From assembly GCF_014904695.1 (NCBI RefSeq), contig NZ_JACXXN010000014.1, forward strand, positions 113,274-177,273: DNA of 64,000 nucleotides, read 5' to 3'. Below are positions 45,264 through 54,627 of this stretch, in pieces; within the stretch, counting starts at the first letter, position 1, and each line of letters begins with the position of its first letter. The notes beneath the pieces were generated by a model, which worked only from the letters and a program-made list of their open reading frames with translations, searched no databases and was not told the DNA's origin. The position numbers and the translations under genes are program-made. This stretch comes from Nostoc sp. MG11 (GTDB lineage Bacteria; Cyanobacteriota; Cyanobacteriia; Cyanobacteriales; Nostocaceae).

Positions 45264-46238
45264 TCAAATGTTGCTACTCAAAATTTCCTGCGCTCGGTTT
45301 ATATTTTTACGCACAGATTGAGCCGAAGTCTGCAAAGCTGCTTTTTCCCCATCAGTGAGATGCAATTGCAATACACTCTCAATTCCACCACATCCCAAGC
45401 GACAGGGAACGCCAATCACAATGTCTGCTAATTCGTATTCACCTTGCAGATACGCTGCCACAGGCAACAACCGCGATTGATTTAGCAAAATCGATTCCAC
45501 CATCACACTTGTGGCGGATGCTGGCGCAAAAAAAGCACCACCTGTCTGCATCAATTCCACAATTTCTGCACCACCGTTACGGGTTCTCTCTACCAACCGT
45601 TCAATTGTGGCTGCATCTAATAATTCTGTGATGGGAATGCCGTTGACAGTAGCATAACGAGATAAGGGAACCATCAAATCGCCGTGGCTACCCAATACCA
45701 TCGCCTTGACATCGGCAGGCAAAACGCCCAATTCTAGGGCAATGAAGGTCTCAAAGCGAGCCGAGTCTAACACGCCAGCCATGCCCATAATGCGATCGCG
45801 TGGTAAACCAGTTGTTTGCCAAGCTAGATAAGTCATCACATCCAAGGGATTGGTAACGACAATAAAAATGGCATTAGGAGAGTGAGCGATCGCTTGCTTC
45901 GCTGCTTCCACTACAATCTTGGCATTGGTTTTCAGCAAGTCATCCCGACTCATACCTGGCTTGCGAGGAAGTCCGGCAGTAATCACCACAATTTGAGAAC
46001 CAGATGTATCAGCATAGTTATTTGTGCCGATAATCTGGCGATTATGTAGTTCAATTCCCTTAGCTTCAGTCAAATCTAAAGCTAGTCCTTGAGGCATTCC
46101 CTCGACGATATCCAGTAAAACTACATCTGCCAGGTTTTTCTCAGCAATGCGTTGGGCTAGGGTGCTACCAACTCTACCAGCACCAACGATGGTGACACGA
46201 GGTAAATTACACACAATTGGGGAGGCAGAAGAAGACAT
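45264..46238 (-). CDS. mdh: Malate dehydrogenase
   Basis: A 324-residue NAD-dependent malate dehydrogenase of the lactate dehydrogenase-like type. NAD site VTIVGAGRVGST; substrate motif VVTNPLDVMTYLAWQTTG; catalytic His in VLGSHGDLMVPLS; active-site Arg in AGLPRKPGMSRDDLL. The Gln/Arg specificity position is PRKPGM, which favours malate. The start ATG 46238 leaves a short variable N-terminus (MSSSASPIVCNLP). Single gene, opposite to the repeat protein. Confidence 0.94.
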   Translation of the reverse strand: MSSSASPIVCNLPRVTIVGAGRVGSTLAQRIAEKNLADVVLLDIVEGMPQGLALDLTEAKGIELHNRQIIGTNNYADTSGSQIVVITAGLPRKPGMSRDDLLKTNAKIVVEAAKQAIAHSPNAIFIVVTNPLDVMTYLAWQTTGLPRDRIMGMAGVLDSARFETFIALELGVLPADVKAMVLGSHGDLMVPLSRYATVNGIPITELLDAATIERLVERTRNGGAEIVELMQTGGAFFAPASATSVMVESILLNQSRLLPVAAYLQGEYELADIVIGVPCRLGCGGIESVLQLHLTDGEKAALQTSAQSVRKNINRAQEILSSNI

Positions 46239-46543
46239 AATTGAGGTGTAGAGTGCGATCTGTATGAAACCTGCGAAAGCAGGTTTTGTTTCTGTAGCTT
46301 CAGATTGAAGTAGGAAAGCGTCTTGTTAAGCTAATGCACTTTTAAGTTGCACATTTTCTTATGTATGTATCTCTCCAAGGAAGCAAGCTACAAAGCAGCG
46401 TCAACTATAGGAGAAGGTCATCAACAGTCAAGGGCCAAGGAGCAGTAGACTTTTGACTCTTGTACAGACGCGATTAATCACGTCTCTACTCTTGACTCTT
46501 GACAGCCATAATGCATAATTACACAAACTAAATAAGTAACAGC
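46239..46543. other. Intergenic spacer with repeats
   Basis: 305 bases between mdh and ndhO, both minus. It contains the palindromic element copy at 46461-46489, and tcaagggtcaagg-type heptamer filler. No gene seen. Confidence 0.4.
46461..46489. repeat. Palindromic dispersed element, copy 2
   Basis: A near-palindrome around acgcgattaatcacgt, one of five copies in this window (25392, 46461, 50772, 57561, 59103). It has one mismatch against the core agacgcgattaatcgcgtct. Confidence 0.65.
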
Positions 46544-46759
46544 TTATTTAAATTCTTCGAGTTGATCTAGACGTAACCAAACGTTTGGTGTTGGCACTTT
46601 CCCGAACTTAACAAGAGCGTAATCACCTTTGACATCGACAATTTCACCTTTAGTATCAAACAAATAGGAAGGAAAGCGTGTATCACTAGCTTTTGCTTCC
46701 AGACTGTTTTCCAGTTTTTCGCGGATAGCGCGAACCATATCTCCTCTTTTGACTGCCAT
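46544..46759 (-). CDS. ndhO: NAD(P)H-quinone oxidoreductase subunit O
   Basis: A 71-residue subunit of the photosynthetic NDH-1 complex (ferredoxin-dependent cyclic electron flow and respiration). It matches NdhO along its whole length: [22 protein letters not shown], then [22 protein letters not shown] and [16 protein letters not shown]. Soluble, attached to the stromal side. ATG 46759 is the start, preceded by agaggggaac-like sequence. Encoded alone. Confidence 0.92.
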   Translation of the reverse strand: MAVKRGDMVRAIREKLENSLEAKASDTRFPSYLFDTKGEIVDVKGDYALVKFGKVPTPNVWLRLDQLEEFK

Positions 46760-46862
46760 GAGTTCCCCCTCAAGTTTGTAACTTGTTTTATTCAGGATTT
46801 TAGCTTGCGCTCAGGGACAAAGACACAAAGTAATTAGAAGAGGGGAAAATGGGGAAACAAAA

Positions 46863-47705
46863 CTAACGCTGACACTGGGGGCAAAAGTGACTGGATCGTC
46901 CTGCTAACCTAATCCGCACAATTGCTGTATCGCAAACTCGACAGGGTTCTCCAGCGCGGTTATAAACCCAGGCAACACCGCCATAGTTGCCATTTGTACC
47001 CTTAACACTGAGGAAATTACTAAAAGTCGTGCCACCAGCCTCAATACTGGTTTCTAATACCTGAATAATGGCTGTTCGCAAACGCTCAATTTGCTTTAAC
47101 TGCAAATCTGTACATAGAGTTTCGGGTAACACTTCACTCCTGAATAGTGCTTCATCGGCATAAATGTTACCTAATCCCGCCACCACCGACTGATCAAGTA
47201 GCGCAGTCTTAATCGGACGGCGGCGGTTTTGGAGTTTGAGAGCTAGATACTCGACGGTGAATTCAGGTGAAAATGGGTCTGCTGCTAGTTTTGCTAAACC
47301 AGTAATGATACTTTCTACAGCAATACCAGGCGGAACCCACCACATTTGACCGAATGTACGCTGGTCAACGAAGCGCAATTCTTGGTGATCTCCAAAAAAT
47401 AATCTGACCCGCGTGTGTTTGTGTAATGGTTCATCTCGATGCAACCACAGTAGTTGACCAGTCATTCGCAGATGAACCCCTAGCCAACCTGCAAAGAGGG
47501 AGGGAGAGAGTTCGGCTAGAAGATATTTGCCACGACGATGCCAGGTGGTAATGGCACTCCCTTTAATTCCAGCAACAAATTCACCGACAGAAAACGGGTA
47601 GGCGATGGTGCGATCAAGCAACACATCTCCACCCGTAATTTCTTGGTTAAGGGTCAATTGATTTAGACCCCGCCGGACTGTTTCAACTTCAGGCAATTCA
47701 GGCAT
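46863..47705 (-). CDS. mutM: Formamidopyrimidine-DNA glycosylase
   Basis: A 280-residue Fpg/MutM, which removes 8-oxoguanine and cuts the AP site. The catalytic Pro2-Glu3 is in MPELPEVETVRRGL, the essential Lys in RGKYLLAEL, and the helix-two-turn-helix in DQSVVAGLGNIYADEALF. The C-terminal zinc finger is CRVC...CPQC. Protein length and start are normal. It follows psaE in the same direction, a conserved cyanobacterial order. Confidence 0.95.
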   Translation of the reverse strand: MPELPEVETVRRGLNQLTLNQEITGGDVLLDRTIAYPFSVGEFVAGIKGSAITTWHRRGKYLLAELSPSLFAGWLGVHLRMTGQLLWLHRDEPLHKHTRVRLFFGDHQELRFVDQRTFGQMWWVPPGIAVESIITGLAKLAADPFSPEFTVEYLALKLQNRRRPIKTALLDQSVVAGLGNIYADEALFRSEVLPETLCTDLQLKQIERLRTAIIQVLETSIEAGGTTFSNFLSVKGTNGNYGGVAWVYNRAGEPCRVCDTAIVRIRLAGRSSHFCPQCQR

Positions 47706-47929
47706 TCAAGCTGATTAAGCAAGCAATTTGATATTTTTGGGGTAAAAGATATGGGGAAGTATGTAGACCTCCGTAAGCAACTTACCGTACTACCAAAGAT
47801 AAACCGTAAATCCCCACAGGGCAGCTTTATTAGAGTAGGGTAGGCTGGGATGAAGGATGAAATAACTGAAGTTTATACTTCATATTCCATACTTCATACT
47901 CCCCTTTATCATCCCATTAAATAATCACC

Positions 47930-48157
47930 TTATGACTTTGCTGCTTCTTTTTTCGGCTTAGCCTTCGGTGCTTCAACTTCTACTAATTCATCTTGGGCGA
48001 AGTTATTGGTATTGATGCCAGCGTAATTTAGCTTCTCAAACCGGACAATTACTGGGTATTTGATACCGCTTTGGTCAATAGAAGCCACGGTTCCGACATC
48101 CTGAAACCAGTAGGATTCTGGGCGGAGAATACGTACTTTAGAACCACGTTGAACCAT
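47930..48157 (-). CDS. psaE: Photosystem I reaction centre subunit IV
   Basis: A 75-residue PsaE, a stromal SH3-like subunit that helps ferredoxin dock and enables cyclic flow. [28 protein letters not shown] and [25 protein letters not shown] match along the whole family length; the C-terminal tail is Lys/Ala-rich ([11 protein letters not shown]). A single gene upstream of mutM, 224 bases apart. Confidence 0.97.
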   Translation of the reverse strand: MVQRGSKVRILRPESYWFQDVGTVASIDQSGIKYPVIVRFEKLNYAGINTNNFAQDELVEVEAPKAKPKKEAAKS

Positions 48158-48402
48158 GAGTATTTTCCCTTTTAATTATCAATCGCCAATATCTAGGGCT
48201 AATTGATTTCACTCTACAACCTGAAGGTATCAGCAAGAGGTTTTATTAAGTTATTTGTCTGACTGGTCAAGGGTCAAGGGTCAAGAGTTATAAACTCTCC
48301 CTACTTCTCTCTCAAATGTCAAATATAAAAAACTATTAGATACACCTTGACAGAGTACATACAATCGTGTAACTTCGACGCAAATAGTACTTTTACTCAA
48401 TA

Positions 48403-48987
48403 TTATGCTTTGCTCAATACAAACACACTTCCCTCATTACCTCTGCCAATCCGCAGATTGTTATCTATATAAGTAATATCTAACCAGCCCTGTTGTTTAT
48501 CGCTGTTCAAGGCGGCATCAATAGCCGGAAATTTTTTACCATTTTCAATTTCTTGGATAAAAGTCGCCGGAGAATTGTATCCTATTAAACGTTGTAATCC
48601 GATAATAGACCGCTCGAATTTCACTTGGACGCGACGACCTGAAACTGGCTCAAATTTAGCAGCAACGCTGACTAATCCTTCAAGGTAGGGCAAGCCATAA
48701 ATCTCAGCTATGTTGTAGACGGTGGTAGTCTCTACCCGGATACACTGGTAAATTTGACCAAGTTTGCACAAAGGTATGCGATCTAGGTTTAACAAACCCT
48801 TGCTAGTGGTGTATAGTAATCGCCAATCGCCATCTAGCAAATTGCTAGCTTCCACTGGACGTGGTGTAGGGTTGAGGTCTTCTAAATTGGCGATCGCTGT
48901 TAAGATAGCTTGTTTCTGTTGCTCAGTCGCCAGTAATCCGCGATTTGTTCCAGCGATCGCATCTATAAGAGCCGTTTTTCCAATCAT
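48403..48987 (-). CDS. PAP/fibrillin family protein
   Basis: A 194-residue plastid-lipid-associated (fibrillin) protein, a lipocalin-like fold that binds hydrophobic molecules and is linked to thylakoid lipid and photoprotection. The family signature LLDGDWRLLYTTSKGLLNLDRIPL and QIYQCIRVE is clear; the C-terminal GWLDITYIDNNLRIGRGNEGSVFVLSK is also typical. No signal peptide. Role in this organism not shown. Confidence 0.9.
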   Translation of the reverse strand: MIGKTALIDAIAGTNRGLLATEQQKQAILTAIANLEDLNPTPRPVEASNLLDGDWRLLYTTSKGLLNLDRIPLCKLGQIYQCIRVETTTVYNIAEIYGLPYLEGLVSVAAKFEPVSGRRVQVKFERSIIGLQRLIGYNSPATFIQEIENGKKFPAIDAALNSDKQQGWLDITYIDNNLRIGRGNEGSVFVLSKA

Positions 48988-49241
48988 TGTTTTTCACCTT
49001 AAAAATCATTCACTTTCAATTAGCATGAACAAGATATTAATGTCTCCTGTATAGAGCCGTACAAATCACTAAAAACCGCCATCCGTTTGGCATACGGCTA
49101 TTAAATAAAAAATTTCTATCCTATTGCGGATTTCTAAACTAACCAGTTGAATGAATAACTAAATTAGCCCGTATCAAGTGATAGACTCTAAATGTCAAGT
49201 TACCTAAACCTTTTGGTCAACCTTTTCCTGTCTTCGTCGAT

Positions 49242-49481
49242 ATGCTGAATTCTCCATTACGTGAAGAACCCCGTAACCAGCGAGCTGCTGTAATTCCATT
49301 AAAACAAGAGTCCTCTATCTTGGATTGGTTGCAATCCGGCGGTCGTCTTATATCGCGCGACGTTCACGAACCGGATTTTCTAGATGACGAAGAAGAAATA
49401 GAGTCGCTAATGAGTGTAGAAGATGGTATTGGCGACTATGATCTTGATGATGATGACGATATAGGTATCGCTGAAGATTAG
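49242..49481 (+). CDS. DUF3134 domain-containing protein
   Basis: A 79-residue acidic protein: MLNSPLREEPRNQRAAVIPLKQESSILDWLQSGGRLI matches the cyanobacterial DUF3134 family; the second half is nearly all Asp/Glu (DLDDDDDIGIAED). Function unknown. It ends 80 bases before mraY in the same direction. Confidence 0.8.
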   Translation: MLNSPLREEPRNQRAAVIPLKQESSILDWLQSGGRLISRDVHEPDFLDDEEEIESLMSVEDGIGDYDLDDDDDIGIAED

Positions 49482-49560
49482 CCTTTTCAGTCTGGGGACT
49501 TGGTGGTATCCCTAGTTCCTGGTATTCAGTTTTGTAAGTGTGGAGTGAAGGGAAATTTCT

Positions 49561-50664
49561 GTGGACGCTAAATTATCTCCTGAGCAAGGATTAAACATTT
49601 CTGGGATCGCTCTAGCCTCTTTATTAGCCGTAGGTCTGGGTGTTGCAGCGTTTTTTTTGGATGCGATGGCAAATAGGGTGCCCTGGCAACTCACCTCATT
49701 AACCCTACCACTATTATTATGTGCGCTGGGAGCTGGTGTTGTTGGCTATTGGGTAATACCCTTACTACAAGCGCTCAAAACGGGGCAAATAATCCGCGAA
49801 GATGGCCCCCAAGCCCATCTAAAAAAAGCAGGTACACCAACGATGGGTGGTATATTTTTTATACCCGTGGCTGTGATAGCTGCCTGTATAATGTCTAACT
49901 TTGCTACAGAAGTACTTGCCGTCTCCGCATTAACACTTAGCTACGGATTTATCGGCTGGATAGATGATTGGCAAATTCTGCGCCGTAAGTCAAATAAAGG
50001 TATATCTCCTGGGATGAAACTAGCTTTGCAAATCGGTTTTGCAGCGATGTTTTGTCTATGGCTGATGTTTAATCAACCTTATAATATTACAAATATTGCC
50101 TTGCCTTGGGTAAGTTTTTCGCTTCCATTAGGGTTACTATTCTGGCCTTTGGCAGGGTTTGTCTTGGTTGCAGAAAGTAATGCGACTAATTTAACTGATG
50201 GTATTGATGGTTTAGCAGCAGGAACAGTAGCGATCGCTTTACTAGCACTAGGGGCCTTAATTGCACCTACCTCACCTGGATTGATGGTGTTTTGTGCTGC
50301 TTTAAGTGGCGGTTGCTTAGGTTTCTTAGCTCACAATCGTAACCCGGCCCGTGTTTTCATGGGTGATACTGGTTCTCTGGCGCTGGGAGGCGCTTTAGCT
50401 GCTGTAGCACTATTGACCAATAGCTTAGTAGCGCTGTTCATTCTCAGCGGTATCTTTTTTGTAGAAACCCTTTCCGTGATGGCGCAGGTAAGTTACTATA
50501 AAGCCACAAAGGGCCCCGATGGTAAAGGCAAGCGTCTTTTCAAAATGGCCCCCTTACACCATCATTTAGAACTTACTGGCTGGTCAGAATTACAAGTAGT
50601 TTCCGTATTTTATATAATCGCTGCTATTTTGGCTGTCATCTGTTTAGCGATCGCTCCATTCTAA
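49561..50664 (+). CDS. mraY: Phospho-N-acetylmuramoyl-pentapeptide-transferase
   Basis: A 367-residue membrane enzyme that makes lipid I in peptidoglycan synthesis. Motifs: GPQAHLKKAGTPTMGGIFF, IGWIDDWQILRRKSNKGISP with the Asp-Asp pair, ESNATNLTDGIDGLAAG, and APLHHHLELTGWSE near the C-terminus; ten hydrophobic helices are visible. The frame starts with GTG at 49561 (MDAKLSPEQGLNI). A clear terminator follows at 50693-50724. Confidence 0.96.
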   Translation: MDAKLSPEQGLNISGIALASLLAVGLGVAAFFLDAMANRVPWQLTSLTLPLLLCALGAGVVGYWVIPLLQALKTGQIIREDGPQAHLKKAGTPTMGGIFFIPVAVIAACIMSNFATEVLAVSALTLSYGFIGWIDDWQILRRKSNKGISPGMKLALQIGFAAMFCLWLMFNQPYNITNIALPWVSFSLPLGLLFWPLAGFVLVAESNATNLTDGIDGLAAGTVAIALLALGALIAPTSPGLMVFCAALSGGCLGFLAHNRNPARVFMGDTGSLALGGALAAVALLTNSLVALFILSGIFFVETLSVMAQVSYYKATKGPDGKGKRLFKMAPLHHHLELTGWSELQVVSVFYIIAAILAVICLAIAPF

Positions 50665-50692
50665 AAATTGTTGAAAAACTAATTTAAGAAAA

Positions 50693-50724
50693 AGAACCCT
50701 CCAAGCTTCGAGGGTTCTTTTTTT
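50693..50724 (+). terminator. Rho-independent terminator after mraY
   Basis: agaaccctc (50693-50701) pairs with gagggttct (50710-50718), loop caagcttc, followed by a run of seven T. The stem is perfect. It lies 28 bases beyond the mraY stop codon. Confidence 0.9.
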
Positions 50725-50771
50725 GGAATTGAATAATCCCAATAAAGTTCAGTTGAGCAACAAAACCCTCA

Positions 50772-50798
50772 TGTAGAGAAGCGATTCATCGCGTCTGA
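50772..50798. repeat. Palindromic dispersed element, copy 3
   Basis: agaagcgattcatcgcgtct is a diverged member of the five-copy family, downstream of mraY. Confidence 0.55.
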
Positions 50799-51056
50799 AA
50801 GACCAATTTTCTACGCCAATAATCCTTAAATGAACTGGATTGGTGCGGATGAATTACAACATAAAGGCGATCACTTATGGGTTTAAAATCAAAAATAGAG
50901 CGATAGGCTTCACAACACTATCATTCCACCTCAGAACAAGGAACGTCGAGCTTGAAACAAGGCTGGTATGAAATTAGAGTTTTAAAACAACCTTTGAGTG
51001 CCGAAGAAGCGTCTACACTCGTGTATGTACAATCGTCAGATATCAAACAACGCATC

Positions 51057-51272
51057 CTACTCACTATCCTCGTCTTGAAATTCTTTGATTTTGGTATATA
51101 AACTAGTAACTGTTTCTTCAGCAAATAGTTTTTCTTTAAGTTGCAAATAGTCGCCTTTACCTAGTTTACAGGTTGCCCAAAATTTCATTACTTTTGATGG
51201 TTCTAAGTGGGTGAGTAAAACCTGCATTACTTCCTGTAAATTCTCTTGTTCATTAATCACTTTAATTTTCAT
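51057..51272 (-). CDS. Small conserved cyanobacterial protein, 71 residues
   Basis: A 71-residue protein (MKIKVINEQENLQEVMQVLL, then PSKVMKFWATCKLGKGDYLQLKEKLFAEETVTSLY) that I take to be a conserved, small helical protein of Nostocales; function unknown. The organisation resembles an antitoxin, but no toxin partner is recognisable nearby. It is in a region of apparent decay, so expression is doubtful. Confidence 0.5.
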   Translation of the reverse strand: MKIKVINEQENLQEVMQVLLTHLEPSKVMKFWATCKLGKGDYLQLKEKLFAEETVTSLYTKIKEFQDEDSE

Positions 51273-51284
51273 TTGCTTTGAATT

Positions 51285-51574
51285 TTACTGTTCTGAGATG
51301 GGGCGATGCCTGCGGCGGGCTTCGCCTACGCGCAAATCTGCTAAATTTTTACGACAGCCAGCAGTATATTGGTGATTTAACCCTAACCCTCGCTCAAAAA
51401 TTTCCAAAGCTTGCATTAACAAAGGTTCAGCTTCGCTATCTCTTCCTTGGGATTCGTAGATTCCCGCCAGGTTAGCGAGGCTAACTGCAATATCTGGATG
51501 TTGCTCTTGAATTAATGACAATGTAAATTCAGGATTTGGGTAATATCGCCTGTGGTCAAATTACCGCCTACTTG
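51285..51574 (-). pseudogene. Remnant of TPR (kinesin light chain-type) repeat gene
   Basis: The minus strand encodes one and a half tetratricopeptide repeats, SLIQEQHPDIAVSLANLAGIYESQGRDSEAEPLLMQALEIFERGLG, ending with ADLRVGEARRRHRPISEQ. A different frame just upstream encodes VQVGGNLTTGDITQILNL, which resembles the VGGxxTTGDI start of effector-associated domains in TPR/NACHT-like proteins. The two pieces are out of frame and far shorter than complete family members, so it is a truncated remnant. The MITE-like element begins six bases beyond. Confidence 0.6.
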
Positions 51575-51579
51575 TACAT

Positions 51580-51702
51580 TAGACTTCTTGCAAAAGTCAG
51601 GGTAAAGGTCAAGGGGTAAAGGGAAAAGGGACTTACAACCCTTCCCCTTTAACCTTTACCCTTTTCCCCAAGGTGCAAAAATATATTTTTGCAAGAGATC
51701 TA
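51580..51702. mobile_element. MITE-like element with TA ends
   Basis: About 120 bases with terminal inverted repeats: tagacttcttgcaaaa at 51580-51595 against ttttgcaagagatcta at 51687-51702, differing at two positions. Each end is a TA dinucleotide, the target duplication of IS630/Tc1-type elements. The interior is another inverted repeat of the aaggggtaaagggaaaaggg / cccttttccccaag type. There is no reading frame, so mobility would need a transposase elsewhere. Confidence 0.65.
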
Positions 51703-51789
51703 TTCCGCAGAATGCTTTGGAGAATTTCTTCTGGGCTGCGATGTTCGCTAATGCTTTTAAGCCTTAAAATTCACATTACCCAGGTTGAT

Positions 51790-52293
51790 CTATTTCCGCA
51801 TTTGACTTACTAAATGAGCCAGTTCGGGCAAAATCAGCTTTTCCATACCTAATCGCACAGCACTACTGGAACCAGGAACAGAGAAAATTAATTTATTTTG
51901 ATAAACACCAGCGACAGCGCGAGAGGCGATCGCGCGTGAACCAATTTCTTGATAACTTAAAAAGCGAAACAACTCTCCAAATCCGGGCAAGGTTTTTTCT
52001 AGTAAGTTCTCAATAGCATCGTAGGTGGTATCTCTGGGTGCAATACCTGTACCACCATTGAAAATTACAGCATCCAAATTCGAGCTTTTACCCAGCTGTT
52101 CTATCTGCCCTTGGATTTGTGTTGGTTCATCTTTAATAATGGTGTAGGCTCCTACAGCATGGTTAGTGCCAAGGATTAATTGCTGGATTAGCTGACCACT
52201 CTTGTCTGTTTCTGGGGAGCGTGTATCGCTGACGGTAACAACAGCACAAATTACCGTAATTCCAGGCGAGTCTGGGTGGGGTTGTTGCGTCAT
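51790..52293 (-). CDS. moaB: Molybdenum cofactor biosynthesis protein B
   Basis: A 167-residue MoaB/Mog-type protein that binds molybdopterin. The molybdopterin motif NGGTGIAPRDTTYDAI is present, as are VVTVSDTRSPETDKSGQLI at the N-terminus and FSVPGSSSAVRLGMEKLILPELAHLV at the C-terminus. It is the only molybdenum cofactor gene in the window. The adjacent psb28 is on the same strand, 68 bases away. Confidence 0.92.
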   Translation of the reverse strand: MTQQPHPDSPGITVICAVVTVSDTRSPETDKSGQLIQQLILGTNHAVGAYTIIKDEPTQIQGQIEQLGKSSNLDAVIFNGGTGIAPRDTTYDAIENLLEKTLPGFGELFRFLSYQEIGSRAIASRAVAGVYQNKLIFSVPGSSSAVRLGMEKLILPELAHLVSQMRK

Positions 52294-52361
52294 GGTTTTT
52301 GTTATTTATTCAGTGGTCAGTTATTCTTTATATGCCACTGACCACTAACTAGTTACCGCTT

Positions 52362-52697
52362 TTAAGTTTTGCTGAGTCCAAGACCGTTTTCATTGGCGTA
52401 CCGTTCCATGAAGCGCATAAAGCGATCCCATTCTTCGGCGGATTTCATCAGGTAAAGTGCTTCTAATGCTTCTGGTCTACCGTTGACAAACTTACCCTTA
52501 ACTTCGCGGGTAATTAATTCCCCTTCTTCATCAATCATGTACATCCCTGTGATGTCTTCGGTGCTGCCTTGTCCTAAAATATTAGGATTTGTAAAAATAA
52601 ACGTCGCTGTGCCACTGTCGCCAGTACGCGATCGCGTCAAGCGCACCTCTGGAATTACTTCTTCGTCAATACCTCTAGAAAATTGGATTTTCGCCAT
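52362..52697 (-). CDS. psb28: Photosystem II assembly factor Psb28
   Basis: A 111-residue Psb28, a transient factor that binds the CP47 assembly module of photosystem II. The sequence [26 protein letters not shown], then [25 protein letters not shown], matches the family well. It is a soluble protein on the cytoplasmic face. Psb28-1 rather than Psb28-2 by its length and this core, with fair certainty. Confidence 0.94.
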   Translation of the reverse strand: MAKIQFSRGIDEEVIPEVRLTRSRTGDSGTATFIFTNPNILGQGSTEDITGMYMIDEEGELITREVKGKFVNGRPEALEALYLMKSAEEWDRFMRFMERYANENGLGLSKT

Positions 52698-52801
52698 GAT
52701 GGATATATTTAAACTTTTGTGATGGTTAATTTAATATTCTCTCATCATTTAGAACGCCACGGTCTAGAGACTAAGGATATTCATTTTTTACGTATTTATA
52801 T

Positions 52802-53254
52802 TTAAATTGCTTCGCGCTCAAGTAACAAAGTTACCGGGCCGTCATTTTCAATTGTAACTTGCATCATTGCACCAAATTGACCTGTTTCTACGTGCAAACC
52901 ACTAGCTTGCAACTTGATAACAAAGCCATTATACAAATATAAAGCTAATTGCGGGCTGGCTGAGCGGTCAAAAGAAGGACGGCGACCTTTGCGACAGTCA
53001 CCGTAAAGTGTAAACTGACTTACTACAAGTAACTCGCCGCCAATTTCTTGCACAGATTTTTGCCAGCGATCGTCTCCTTTTTCATCGGGAAACAGTCGCA
53101 ATTCTAAACACTTACGCGCCATCCAATCAAGTTCAGCATCAGTATCGGTATCGGCAATACCGACGAGCAAGTTTAGCCCTCGGCCAATTTTGCCAACAAT
53201 TTCGCCGTTAATAGTAACTTGAGATGATTTAACTCGCTGGATGATCACGCGCAT
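52802..53254 (-). CDS. dtd: D-aminoacyl-tRNA deacylase
   Basis: A 150-residue DTD that removes D-amino acids (and glycine from tRNA-Ala) from mischarged tRNA. Both signature motifs are present: [17 protein letters not shown] (SQxT) and the cis-Pro motif [12 protein letters not shown] start at ATG 53254 ([11 protein letters not shown]), the classic family start; an upstream in-frame ATG at 53269 adds five residues (MKLIV). Confidence 0.94.
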   Translation of the reverse strand: MRVIIQRVKSSQVTINGEIVGKIGRGLNLLVGIADTDTDAELDWMARKCLELRLFPDEKGDDRWQKSVQEIGGELLVVSQFTLYGDCRKGRRPSFDRSASPQLALYLYNGFVIKLQASGLHVETGQFGAMMQVTIENDGPVTLLLEREAI

Positions 53255-53391
53255 AACGATCAGTTTCAATTCTAGGGCGATCGCATTTTAAAACTAATTA
53301 AAAGCTCCGCCTTCATCAAAGCAGATGGCGGAGCAGAAATGCATTTCCGTAGAATTTAGAAATGAGTATAAAGGATTACTATCGCTAATAA

Positions 53392-54489
53392 CTATTTCCC
53401 AAAACCTTTACCGCGATCGCTAGAAGGTAGACAAATGCAGTTTTCCAACTGAGTAATTAAAGTCTCACGATCCAGATTTTGACCAATCAGCACGATTTGG
53501 TTTTTCGGTTTACCTTGCCACTCTTCATCATCTAAGGTGAAGCGTTTGCCACAAAGGTGAAAAATATGACGCTTCGGACTTTCATCAAACCACATAATCC
53601 CCTTGGCACGGAAGATACTGGAGGATAGCTGGTTATCTAAGAAATATTGAAACTTCCTAATAGAAAAAGGCTTATCACTTTGAAAAGATATGGAAGTGAA
53701 GCCATCATTTTCTAAATGATCGGAATGATGGTGATGATGGTCATGTTCATGATCGTGATGGTCATGACCACATGTTGAGTGATCATGGTCGTGGTCATGA
53801 TCATGATGCTCGTGCTTCTCTTCTTCAGTGTCAAAATACTTGTCAGACTCAAACAAACCAACACTGAGAATTAAGGGAAGTGGTATTTGCGATCGCGTGG
53901 TGCGAAGAATTCTCGCTCCTTCCTTGACTTCGTTAATTTTTCCTTCTAACTCTTGCAAAGTGGCTTCATCAACCAAATCTGCCTTGTTCAGCAAAATTAC
54001 ATCACCGTATGCAATTTGACTGTATGCTGCTTCAGAGTTGAATAAATCTAGGCTGTAATTTGCCGCGTCTACTACAGTAATAATCGAATCCAAACGAGTT
54101 AAATCCCGTAATTCTGTACCCAGAAATGTCAGAGCAACTGGCAGCGGATCTGCAAGTCCAGTTGTTTCTACTACCAGGTAATCTAGATTCTCTTGGCGTT
54201 CTAAAACCTTGTAAACGGCATCTACCAAATCATTATTAATGGTGCAGCAAATACAACCATTATTTAGCTCCACCATGTTCTCACCAGTGGAGACAATTAG
54301 CTCGTTGTCAATGCCAATTTCACCAAATTCATTGACTAAAACAGCAGTTTTTAAACCCTGCTGATTGTTGAGAATATGATTGAGTAACGTCGTTTTGCCA
54401 CTACCAAGAAACCCAGTAATAATTGTGACTGGCATTCCTTGTTTTGGGGCATCCATTGCTTGAGATTCGGGAGTTACTGCTGATTGCAT
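53392..54489 (-). CDS. CobW/COG0523 GTPase with His-rich metal-binding tract
   Basis: A 365-residue GTP-dependent metallochaperone. Walker A GFLGSGKTT (residues 26-34), the metal-binding CxCC motif CICC (79-82), GTPase guanine motif LLNKADL, and the C-terminal CobW domain (FDESPKRHIFHLCGKRFTL). Between the domains (residues about 228-258) lies a tract of some 20 His alternating with Asp, probably for zinc or another divalent metal. The first 18 residues are variable. No Zur-type site was noticed upstream. Substrate protein unknown. Confidence 0.88.
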   Translation of the reverse strand: MQSAVTPESQAMDAPKQGMPVTIITGFLGSGKTTLLNHILNNQQGLKTAVLVNEFGEIGIDNELIVSTGENMVELNNGCICCTINNDLVDAVYKVLERQENLDYLVVETTGLADPLPVALTFLGTELRDLTRLDSIITVVDAANYSLDLFNSEAAYSQIAYGDVILLNKADLVDEATLQELEGKINEVKEGARILRTTRSQIPLPLILSVGLFESDKYFDTEEEKHEHHDHDHDHDHSTCGHDHHDHEHDHHHHHSDHLENDGFTSISFQSDKPFSIRKFQYFLDNQLSSSIFRAKGIMWFDESPKRHIFHLCGKRFTLDDEEWQGKPKNQIVLIGQNLDRETLITQLENCICLPSSDRGKGFGK

Positions 54490-54627
54490 AGCGCTGTTAT
54501 CAAAAAAGTCAAAATATTAGGTGTAGCGCAGATAGTCCAGAAAACACTAGCATAGGGATGCTGGACTGTCATCCCAGATGCTTTACTTTATTATTGCGTA
54601 TCTCCCTATTTTCAGTATTACTCTGTT

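Larger units (their letters stand above)
50665..51056. other. Spacer after mraY, possibly gene remnants
   Basis: 392 bases with the mraY terminator and the palindromic element copy at 50772-50798. The part from about 50950 to 51090 is an open plus-strand stretch (KQGWYEIRVLKQPLSAEEAS) without a start codon, possibly a decayed gene; I cannot name it. Confidence 0.35.

Noticed and set aside
44815..45267. 150-codon minus-strand open frame
   Set aside because: Kept open only because the tandem repeats on the plus strand have few stop triplets in reverse; the product (VGVFAGWANIAISSL repeats) is an artefact.
50921..51124. 67-codon minus-strand frame downstream of the small gene at 51057
   Set aside because: Overlaps that gene in another frame and shows no family; treated as part of a decayed stretch.
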